NCBI GenBank assembly: GCA_019454405.1
Contig: JACFOH010000003.1
Span: 12,689-58,160 of the forward strand
Direction of reading: 5' to 3'
Origin: Promineifilum sp.
GTDB lineage: Bacteria > Chloroflexota > Anaerolineae > Promineifilales > Promineifilaceae
Length of the DNA: 45,472 bases
Each line of letters starts with the position of its first letter. The stretch's first letter is position 1. The translations under genes were made by a program, and so were the position numbers. Shown piece after piece: positions 1 through 6,699 of this stretch. The notes under the pieces were generated by a model, which did no database searches, was not told where the DNA came from, and saw nothing but the letters and a program-made list of their open reading frames with translations.

Positions 1-573
1 GCACAGGTCGTCGTCCTCGATAATGATATGGGCCGGTTGCAGCGCCTCGATGAGATGCTGAACGGACGGGTAACGACGATGGCTTCCTCGGGATATAACC
101 TTGAAAGAGTGACTGAGTTCGCCGATGTCGTTGTTGGCGCTGTCCTCACCCCTGGCCGCCGCGCCCCCCTGCTCATCAATCGCAAGATGATCCAACGGAT
201 GCGGCCTGGCGCGGTTTTCATCGATTTTTCCATCGATCAAGGTGGATGTGCCGAGACAAGTCGTCCCACAACTTTGCGCGACCAGTATTACATCGTCGAT
301 GGCATCATTCACCATTGCGTACCCAATATGACCGCCGCCGTCGCTCGTACCACCAGTTATGGTTTGACGAACGCGTTGCTTCCCTACCTTATCGAGCTTG
401 GTGATCAAGGTCTTGCCGGACTCCTGAAAAACAAGCCTTATTTCGCCAGTGGCATTAACATGATTCGCGGGAAGATTGCTAATGAGGAGGTGGCTCAGGC
501 GTTAGGTCGTGATCTGGAAGTCGCTACCTTGGATGATATTGAGCAAGCAGCCGGTATTGGAGGTGCACGGTGA
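1..573 (+). CDS. ald: Alanine dehydrogenase, C-terminal part (5' end outside window)
   Basis: The reading frame is open from base 1, so the gene begins upstream; about 190 C-terminal residues are present. The visible part has the end of a Rossmann fold (AQVVVLDND, then LDEML), the run VVVGAVLTPGRRAPLL, and the family signature IDQGGCAETSRPTT followed by VDGIIHHCVPNM, all typical of the AlaDH/PNT family and specifically alanine dehydrogenase. The known reaction is reversible NAD-dependent deamination of L-alanine to pyruvate and ammonia in the cytoplasm. Its stop overlaps the GTG start of the CoA-transferase gene by four bases (GTGA), so the two are probably translationally coupled. In this neighbourhood it would feed or drain the pyruvate pool used by PFOR and PPDK. 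Confidence 0.88.
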   Translation, partial: AQVVVLDNDMGRLQRLDEMLNGRVTTMASSGYNLERVTEFADVVVGAVLTPGRRAPLLINRKMIQRMRPGAVFIDFSIDQGGCAETSRPTTLRDQYYIVDGIIHHCVPNMTAAVARTTSYGLTNALLPYLIELGDQGLAGLLKNKPYFASGINMIRGKIANEEVAQALGRDLEVATLDDIEQAAGIGGAR

Positions 574-1865
574 ACTGGGAATCGATTTATCGCAGCAAGG
601 TGGTCGATGCCCAAACGGCCATCTCTCATGTGAAGTCCGGTGATATTATCTATATCGGTGGCGGCGCGGGCGCGCCAGCCGTCCTGGTCGATGCCTTGTG
701 TGAACGTGCGCCTGAACTGCGCGATGTCCAGCTTGTTCACATTCTCACCTTTATTGGCGCCCCTTACGTCGATCCTAAATATGAAGGATCGTTTCGTTCC
801 AACTCGCTTTTCATTGGGCATAACGTTCGCAAGGCGGTACAGGGGGGGCGAGCGGATTTCACGCCAATATTTCTGTCAGAGATACCGAGGCTCTTCCAGA
901 GAAAGATCATCCCGCTTGACGTATCCCTTATATCCGTTTCGCCGCCGGATGAACACGGCTTCTGTAGTTTCGGCATTGAAGTAGGCACGACCAAGCCTGC
1001 CGCCGAGAACTCGCGAATCATTATCGCCGAGGTAAACCAACAAATGCCTCGCGTGCTCGGCGATAGTTTCATTCATGTCAGCCGGCTGACCCATGTGGTT
1101 GAGGTTGACTATCCCCTGCCTGAGAGTGTGCAAGGCAATATGACCCCGGCCAATGTTCGTATTGGCGAGATTATTGCCGAGATGATCCCCGATGGTGCGA
1201 CATTGCAGATGGGCATCGGCGGCATACCTGATGCTGTGTTGGATAAGCTGCATAACCACCGGGACCTGGGCATCCATACCGAATTGTTCTCGGATGGCGT
1301 CGTTTCTCTTTACGAGCAAGGTATTATCACTTGCAGCAAGAAGACCTTGCATCCGGGAAAAATGATTGCCGGATTCCTCTTTGGTTCGCAGCGACTCTAT
1401 GACTTTGTTGATAACAACGCCATCGTCGAATTGCACCCGACAGATTATGTCAACGACCCCTTCCGGATTGCGCAGAACGATAACATGGTCGCTATCAACT
1501 CGGCTTTACAGGTCGACCTAACCGGTCAAGTCTGTGCCGACTCGATCGGACACATGTTTTATAGTGGCGTCGGCGGTCAGGTAGACTTTATCCGCGGCTC
1601 GTCCCGCTCCAAGGGCGGGCTGCCGATCGTTGCGCTACCTTCTACGGCTAAGGACGATACTATCAGCCGCATATCTCCGCTACTGGCGGAAGGCTCCGGT
1701 GTGACCACCTCTCGTAACGATGTGCACTACATTGTGACTGAATATGGCGTCGCTTCTCTCTATGGCAAGACTATCCGACAGAGAGCTTGCGAGCTGATAA
1801 ACATAGCCCATCCCAAATTTCGTGATGAGTTGACCCAGGCCGCCCGTAAATTGGGCTATCTGTGA
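570..1865 (+). CDS. Acetyl-CoA hydrolase/transferase family (4-hydroxybutyrate CoA-transferase-like)
   Basis: This 431-residue protein matches the length and layout of the AbfT/Cat2 family of CoA-transferases. Visible hallmarks are a glycine-rich segment near residue 30 (IYIGGGAGAP), QMGIGGIPDAV near 213-223, and TELFSDG with Glu238 in the position of the catalytic glutamate that forms the enzyme-CoA thioester. The C-terminal half has GVGGQVDFIRGS and VTEYGVASLYGKT. These enzymes move CoA between acetyl-CoA (or another acyl-CoA) and a carboxylic acid such as 4-hydroxybutyrate, butyrate or acetate in the cytoplasm; the exact acid cannot be read from sequence. GTG start, overlapping the alanine dehydrogenase stop by four bases, indicating an operon. 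A hairpin lies 34 bases downstream. Confidence 0.87.
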   Translation: MNWESIYRSKVVDAQTAISHVKSGDIIYIGGGAGAPAVLVDALCERAPELRDVQLVHILTFIGAPYVDPKYEGSFRSNSLFIGHNVRKAVQGGRADFTPIFLSEIPRLFQRKIIPLDVSLISVSPPDEHGFCSFGIEVGTTKPAAENSRIIIAEVNQQMPRVLGDSFIHVSRLTHVVEVDYPLPESVQGNMTPANVRIGEIIAEMIPDGATLQMGIGGIPDAVLDKLHNHRDLGIHTELFSDGVVSLYEQGIITCSKKTLHPGKMIAGFLFGSQRLYDFVDNNAIVELHPTDYVNDPFRIAQNDNMVAINSALQVDLTGQVCADSIGHMFYSGVGGQVDFIRGSSRSKGGLPIVALPSTAKDDTISRISPLLAEGSGVTTSRNDVHYIVTEYGVASLYGKTIRQRACELINIAHPKFRDELTQAARKLGYL

Positions 1866-1898
1866 CCCCAACTGTTTCTCCTTCTTCTCTTCAGTGAT

Positions 1899-1939
1899 GA
1901 CAATCGCCCCCGACCACGTAATGGTCGGGGGCGATTGTC
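1899..1939. terminator. Strong palindrome between convergent genes
   Basis: An 18-bp perfect inverted repeat (arms 1899-1916 and 1922-1939) encloses a five-base loop. It lies between the plus-strand CoA-transferase end and the minus-strand focA end, where a bidirectional terminator is expected. Neither side has a U-tract, so it is not a textbook intrinsic terminator; it may instead stabilise 3' ends or act with Rho. Confidence 0.65.
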
Positions 1940-2007
1940 GTATAGAAGGAGATGGAGAGATGTCTGTCGCCGTGGGATAATCAGCGACAGGTCTGTAGGA
2001 TAAGGCT

Positions 2008-2919
2008 CTAGGCTTTCTTCAAGGTTGATTCGGATTTATCTTTCTCTTTCCGGCCGGTCCAACTCGGCCGCAGGTAGATGAACCAGTAGGCCAGGCCCAC
2101 CATTAGCGCGCCGCCGATGATATTCCCGATAGTGACCGGCAGTAAATTGACGACAAAGAAGTTGCCCCAGGTGATTGTTCCATAGTCGGCCGGCGTTTTG
2201 CCGATAGCGGTCCAAAAAGAATCCGGGGCGCCGGCTTTAATAAACAGAGCTACCGGGATGAAGTACATGTTGGCGATGCTGTGCTCGAACCCCGCGGCCA
2301 CGAAAGCGCTGATCGGAAAGATGATCGCCGCGATCTTATCGATCGTCGACCGTGCGCCCATACAAAGCCACACGGCCAGGCAGACCAGAGCGTTACAGAA
2401 GATGCCCAGGACGAGAGCGGGGACGAAGGCAAGCCCTGTCTTGGCGCCGGCGATATTTAGAGCGTTCAGGCCGACTGCGCCGTTGCTGAACATAAATTGA
2501 CCGCTCAAGTACATGCCGAAAGCCGTCAGGATCGCTCCCACAAAATTGCCCAGATAGACGATGATCCAGTTGCGTAGCAGCAGGGTTGTGCTGACTTTGC
2601 CGCCGGCCCAGGCCATAACGATCAGGTTATTGCCGGTGAAGAGTTCTGCGCCGGCTACGACCACCAGGATGAGGCCCAGGCAGAATGAAACACCGCCGAG
2701 CAGTTTGGTGACGCCGAAAGTTAGCTCGCCGGCCGCCCCCGTAGTGACGGTGGTCATGAACACCGCACCCATGGCGATAAATGCGCCGGCTAATACGGCT
2801 AAAGCAAACATGCGATATGGCCCGAGGTTCGCTTTGGCCACGCCAACGTTCTCGGCTTTTTTGGCCATTTCGGCTGGTATCAGAGCATCAAGCGACGGCA
2901 CGGGTGGATTCTGATTCAT
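2008..2919 (-). CDS. focA: Formate/nitrite transporter family channel, FocA-like
   Basis: A 303-residue polytopic membrane protein of the FNT family. Family marks are a first helix ending AGAFIAMGAVF, GAELFTGNNLIV (the LFT region lining the pore), NWIIVYLGNFVGA, and GFEHSIANMYFIP holding the conserved pore histidine; C-terminal NxxPVTIGNIIGGALMVG is also typical. About six transmembrane helices are apparent. FNT proteins are pentameric channels that pass formate (or nitrite/hydrosulfide) with or without protons. Formate is inferred as substrate because the gene starts inside the 3' end of the formate dehydrogenase gene: the ATG lies 32 bases before that gene ends, and its AAGGAG ribosome site is within the fdh coding sequence. 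Coupled expression is likely. Confidence 0.9.
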   Translation of the reverse strand: MNQNPPVPSLDALIPAEMAKKAENVGVAKANLGPYRMFALAVLAGAFIAMGAVFMTTVTTGAAGELTFGVTKLLGGVSFCLGLILVVVAGAELFTGNNLIVMAWAGGKVSTTLLLRNWIIVYLGNFVGAILTAFGMYLSGQFMFSNGAVGLNALNIAGAKTGLAFVPALVLGIFCNALVCLAVWLCMGARSTIDKIAAIIFPISAFVAAGFEHSIANMYFIPVALFIKAGAPDSFWTAIGKTPADYGTITWGNFFVVNLLPVTIGNIIGGALMVGLAYWFIYLRPSWTGRKEKDKSESTLKKA

Positions 2920-5011
2920 GTGAAAACTCCTTGTCAGTCAATTGAGTCAATAATTCGATGTTGACCGCGCACACCTTGTATTCAGGGATTTTGGCGATTG
3001 GGTCGACTGCATCGATCGTTAATAAGTTTACGGCCGCCTCAGCATAGTGGAAGGTCATGAATACCATGCCGGGAGACGAACGGCGGGTGATTCTGGCCGC
3101 GGCTACGACACTGCCACGGCGGGAGAAGACGCGCACCAGGTCACCGGTGGAGATGCCCAGTCGAGCGGCATCGGCCGGGTGGATTTCAGCCTCTGCTTCC
3201 GGCGCGATCGTGTCCAGACCTGGCGAGCGCCGTGTCATAGTGCCGCCATGCCAGTGGTATAGAATACGGCCCGTCGACAGAAGGAATGGGTATTCCTCAT
3301 CCGGCAGCTCAGCTGGCGGCCGGTAATCCAGCACCTTGAATAACCCTAACCCTCGTGTGAACTTGCCTATGTGTAGCACCGGAGTGCCCAGGTGCTCGGG
3401 TGTTGGACAAGGCCATTGAAGCCCGCCATGTTCCAGGCGTTCGTGGCTCATACCCGCATATGATGGTGTCAGCGTAGCCATCTCCTTGAAAATGTCGGCC
3501 GCTCCATCATAGTGCCAATTCGCGCCGAGCCGGTTGGCCAAATCGAGAATGATCGCCCAATCGGCCCGAGCCTCGCCCGGCGGATCCAGTGCCGGCCGGA
3601 TTAGCTGGACTCGCCTTTCCGTGTTGGTATAGGTTCCTGCCTTTTCAGCGAACCCTGCCGCCGGCAGTATTACGTCAGCGTGTTCGCCGGTTTCGTTCAG
3701 GAAAATATCCTGGCACACCAGGAAGTCCAGATTGTCGAACGCGTCCTTCACATGGCTCAGGTTAGGATCAGACAGCATCGGATTTTCGCCCATGACGAAG
3801 ACCGCTTTGACGCGTCCTTCCAGAATGCCCTGGGTTATCTCTGTTACGGTCAGGCCGGGCTTGGGCGAGAGTTCATCATATTCCACGCCCCAGCCGGACG
3901 CGAATTTGGCACGGGCTATTTCATCGGCGACCGGTTGATAGCCGGGGTAGACGTTGGGCAATCCACCCATATCGCAAGCGCCCTGGACGTTATTCTGGCC
4001 GCGCAGAGGATTCAGGCCAGTAGACGGCCGCCCGATTTGCCCAGCCAGGAGCGCCAGATTGGAACAGGCCATCACGTTCTCAGTTCCGGTCGTATGCTGC
4101 GTAATACCCATTGCCCAAAAGATCATCGCGTTGCTCGCGTGTGCATACAGATAGGCTGAGTCGACGATTTGCTGCGCGGGCACGCCGGAAATAGCCTCCG
4201 CCCGTTCCGGTGTCCACTCCTTGACCGATTCGGCAAACTTCTCGAACCCCTCTGTGCGTTCTTCGATGAAACTGAGGTTGGCCAGACTGTCCCGAATGAT
4301 GACATGGGCGATGGCGTTCAGGACAGCCACATCCGTGCCTGGCCGCTGTCGTAGATGCATAAAGGCAAAGTCAGCCAACTCGATCTCGCGCGGATCCAGC
4401 AGGATCAGTTTTGCCCTATACTTCCGCACCGCCTTCTTCATTTCCAGGCTGATGACGGGATGTGCCTCGGTCGTATTCGAGCCGATGACGAACAGTACGT
4501 CAGCGTGTTTGATGTTGACGATCGAATCCGTCATCGCTCCAGAACCTAGTGTCGTGGCCAGACCGGCCACGCTACTGCTGTGTCAGAGACGGGCGCAATG
4601 ATCGACGTTGTTCGTCCCGATCACTGCGCGAGCTAGCTTCTGGAGCAGATAATTCTCTTCATTCGTACATTTGGCTGAAGTCAGAAAGGCGATGCTATTA
4701 GGGCCATGTTCGTCGCGAATTGCGCGGAAGCGTTGTGCTACGAGGTCTAACGCGCTCTCCCATGTCGTATATGTCGACTTGTCGAATGGTTGCCGGCGAT
4801 CCTTTCGCACCATCGGTTGCGTCAACCTGTCAGGCGCATGGGTAAAATCAAAGCCAAATCGCCCTTTCACGCACAAGTTGCCGTGATTGACCTGGTTATC
4901 AAAACGTCCGCTGACTCGGTAGATCAAGTTATCCTTGACGTGCAGGTCGATCTGGCAACCTACGCCACAGTATGGGCAGGTTGTCTGTATGGTCCGATCC
5001 GGGTTTATCAT
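2888..5011 (-). CDS. fdhF: Formate dehydrogenase alpha subunit, selenocysteine-containing (UGA at 4583-4585 read as Sec143)
   Basis: A molybdopterin oxidoreductase of about 707 residues, close in length to E. coli FDH-H. It catalyses formate to CO2 plus two electrons, or the reverse. The N-terminus has a [4Fe-4S] site (Cys12, Cys15, Cys19, Cys47; CPYCGVGC and NLCVKG). The frame then reads NNVDHCARL, an in-frame TGA, and HSSSVAGLAT, exactly where family members carry Sec or Cys ligating Mo/W. The frame stays open on both sides (2888-4570 and 4583-5011 join in phase). A hairpin with a GGTCT loop follows the UGA. Later motifs include GQNNVQGACDMG, EDP-like GENPMLSDP and a C-terminal molydopterin-dinucleotide-binding domain (STGRILYHWHGG). 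Start is ATG with AGGAAGAG upstream. No electron-transfer subunit is adjacent, so a soluble ferredoxin or distant partner is inferred. Overlaps focA by 32 bases. Simple automatic callers would split it into two genes. Confidence 0.93.
4553..4585 (-). other. Bacterial SECIS-like element directing UGA decoding in fdhF
   Basis: On the minus strand, the UGA at 4585-4583 is followed after 11 bases by a perfect 7-bp stem (CGTGGCC / GGCCACG, 4571-4565 and 4559-4553) closing a five-base GGTCT loop (4564-4560). From memory of the E. coli fdhF SECIS, its stem also begins at +12 and its GGUC loop at +19 after the UGA, the same geometry. In that system SelB binds the apical loop. The one visible difference is the absence of an obvious bulged U in the 5' arm. 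It implies SelA/SelB/SelC/SelD elsewhere in the genome. Confidence 0.85.
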
Positions 5012-5102
5012 ATATCTCTTCCTGGGAATAATAGACTAGGAGCCGGTGGATAATTGCGAACCTGTTATGACATCAATCATAGGGGGCAGAGTGATGTTTA
5101 CT

Positions 5103-5120
5103 AAGTGATTAATTTCACAA
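5103..5120 (-). promoter_or_regulatory. Candidate Rex- or CRP/FNR-type operator upstream of fdhF
   Basis: The minus strand reads TTGTGAAATTAATCACTT, i.e. TTGTGA-N6-TCACTT. This is 10 of 12 defined positions of the Rex consensus TTGTGA-N6-TCACAA and nearly the CRP-type TGTGA-N6-TCACA. It lies about 90 bases upstream of the fdhF start. Sequence alone cannot tell which regulator family would bind. Confidence 0.4.
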
Positions 5121-5133
5121 TTGCGAATGACGA

Positions 5134-5161
5134 ATGTCACATCATTCTATGACAATTGACA
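5134..5161. promoter_or_regulatory. Cluster of ATGTCAC/ATGACA half-sites between fdhF and the small plus-strand gene
   Basis: ATGTCAC (5134-5140) is followed after exactly eight bases by ATGACA (5149-5154) and then TTGACA (5156-5161). The ATGTCAC-N8-ATGAC arrangement recurs with identical spacing at 15716-15735, and related half-sites recur at 18230-18266. The site lies in the divergent control region of fdhF (minus) and the gene at 5261 (plus). Confidence 0.4.
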
Positions 5162-5260
5162 CTTAGCATCAGTTTGGCCGCCTGCTAAGATAAAACCAAC
5201 GACACAAGATCCCGGCTTCTGACATAGTTCGATATCCAGGCCGGGGCGAGGATGGGCCGA

Positions 5261-5485
5261 ATGGCAGCCAAGAAATGGGTCATCGTTGCTTCGAAGCATT
5301 GCCAATTGATAGACAAGGATGTTGAGTTAACGGAGCAGCGTGTCTACCCAACTCATGATTTTTTGCTGACGCAAGGGACAGAACACCAGGTTCATGTCTG
5401 CTCTTGTTCGGCCGCTGTCGAATGTAATATGGTTGGCGTGCCCTGTCGATGGGCTTATACCAACCCCGACGCCGCTCGCTTCTAG
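5261..5485 (+). CDS. Small cysteine-containing conserved-looking hypothetical protein
   Basis: A 74-residue protein not assigned to a named family. It begins MAAKKWVIVASKHCQ, contains a charged middle (DKDVELTEQRVYPTH) and ends with four close cysteines in CSCSAAVECNMVGVPC followed by RWAYTNPD, suggestive of metal binding or a disulfide-rich tail, though no full zinc-finger spacing is evident. ATG codons exist at 5252 and 5261; the second is preferred because GAGG at 5248-5251 gives a nine-base spacer. It is divergent from fdhF across a regulatory-looking region and ends 58 bases before a strong terminator hairpin, both of which favour a real gene. Function unknown. Confidence 0.6.
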   Translation: MAAKKWVIVASKHCQLIDKDVELTEQRVYPTHDFLLTQGTEHQVHVCSCSAAVECNMVGVPCRWAYTNPDAARF

Positions 5486-5543
5486 ATCGTTCTCCTACGA
5501 TCTTCTTCCACCTCAGTCAGCTTTCTGACTGCATTACCTCCGA

Positions 5544-5579
5544 CAAAAGAGGTCCTGAAGAAATTCAGGACCTCTTTTG
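5544..5579. terminator. Bidirectional intrinsic terminator
   Basis: A perfect 16-bp inverted repeat (5544-5559 and 5564-5579) closes a GAAA tetraloop. The arm ends are A-rich (CAAAAGAGG) and T-rich (CCTCTTTTG), so a short U-run follows the GC part on either strand. It separates the convergent small gene (plus) and the dihydroorotate-dehydrogenase-like gene (minus), serving both. Confidence 0.88.
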
Positions 5580-5617
5580 CTTGATCAACCACCCGTAGAA
5601 CGGGACACCGGAATTGG

Positions 5618-6622
5618 TTAACGGAATATAGGAGAATAGGATTTCACGACCTGGATATAGTTGGCGCGCTCAAATGCTGCCGGTGCGGCCACGTTAACCT
5701 GACTCAAACTGCCGTGAAGCTCCTGAATCGATATATACTCGCGCTCTTCAAGCCACAACCGCATTTCCGCCAGAATTTCACTGAAGCGGCCGATCCCGTT
5801 CAGCAGGATCTCTGACGTCATCATGGCTACGTTGGCCCCGGCAGCGATGGCTTTCAACGCGTCTTGCGCGTTATGCACACCCGTCGTTAACGCCAGGTCA
5901 GCGGCTACGCGGCCATAGAGGATGGCGATCCAGCGCAGGGGGAGCCGCATCTCGTCCGAGTGGCTCAAGACGAGATTGGGCACTACTTCCAGATTTTCCA
6001 GATCGAGGTCCGGCTGGTAGAAGCGGTTGAATAGTACCAGCCCTTTCGCTCCGGCCTCGGTTAAACGATGCATCATGTTAGCCATGGAGCTGAAGTAAGG
6101 GCTGAGCTTGACCGCGATCGGTATATCGACGGACGCTCGGATATCGTGTACCAGATCGATGTATATTTGCTCCACCTCGGCGCTGGATAGCGAGATGCTC
6201 GTGGGCAGGTAATAGATGTTTAACTCTATTGCATCCGCGCCGGCCCCTTCCATCTCCTTCGCATAACGAATCCAGCCACCGGAAGACACTCCGTTCAGGC
6301 TGGCGATGATAGGGATGTTCACCGCCTGCTTGGCCCGAAAGATATGCTCCAGATAGGCGTCGGGGCCAACGCCTCGATAGGAAGGCGCTTCGGGGAAGTA
6401 AGTTAGAGCCTCGGCATAGCTCTCCGTGCCATCGCTTAGATAGCGATCGAGCGCTTGGCTTTCCTGGTTGATTTCTTCCTCAAACAGGGAATTGAGTACG
6501 ACGGCCGCGGCTCCTGCATCTTCCAACCGTCGTATATTACCTAGCTCGCGAGCCAGCGGTGACGGCGAGGCCACCAAGGGGTTCTTCAATTCAAGACCCA
6601 GGTAAGTTGTTCGTAGGTCCAT
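5618..6622 (-). CDS. Dihydroorotate dehydrogenase-like flavoprotein
   Basis: A 334-residue FMN-type TIM-barrel protein. It starts [23 protein letters not shown], the DHODH-like opening; start 6622 is chosen over the longer frame to 6676 because AGGAGA sits about seven bases upstream. Central motifs are [47 protein letters not shown] and a phosphate-binding C-terminal region [23 protein letters not shown]. The ELNxSCPN loop, which carries the active-site Cys in true class 1 enzymes, reads ELNIYYLP, so pyrimidine synthesis is not assured. Proteins of this subgroup are often annotated only as DHODH-like. It follows nifJ on the same strand beyond a hairpin, so a role linked to ferredoxin redox metabolism is inferred, not shown. 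Confidence 0.85.
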   Translation of the reverse strand: MDLRTTYLGLELKNPLVASPSPLARELGNIRRLEDAGAAAVVLNSLFEEEINQESQALDRYLSDGTESYAEALTYFPEAPSYRGVGPDAYLEHIFRAKQAVNIPIIASLNGVSSGGWIRYAKEMEGAGADAIELNIYYLPTSISLSSAEVEQIYIDLVHDIRASVDIPIAVKLSPYFSSMANMMHRLTEAGAKGLVLFNRFYQPDLDLENLEVVPNLVLSHSDEMRLPLRWIAILYGRVAADLALTTGVHNAQDALKAIAAGANVAMMTSEILLNGIGRFSEILAEMRLWLEEREYISIQELHGSLSQVNVAAPAAFERANYIQVVKSYSPIFR

Positions 6623-6645
6623 TCTGCGTTCTCCTGATTGATGAT

Positions 6646-6687
6646 CCACAGATATCATGGGCTTATACGAGTCCATGATATCTGTGG
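6646..6687 (-). terminator. Intercistronic hairpin between nifJ and the DHODH-like gene
   Basis: A 15-bp perfect inverted repeat (6646-6660 and 6673-6687) with a 12-base loop lies 13 bases after the nifJ stop and 23 bases before the next start on the same strand. There is no long U-tract. It may be a partial terminator or a 3'-end stabiliser that sets the nifJ/downstream ratio. Confidence 0.65.
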
Positions 6688-6699
6688 GTTCGCGCTTTC

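Noticed and set aside
4583..5011. A separate short molybdopterin-domain gene upstream of a truncated formate dehydrogenase
   Set aside because: The two frames are in phase, the UGA is at the selenocysteine position and a SECIS-like hairpin follows, so one gene is the better reading.
5156..5191. TTGACA with TAAGAT as a promoter for the small gene at 5261
   Set aside because: The spacer is 24 bases, too long for a sigma70 promoter; TTGACA is better explained as part of the half-site cluster.
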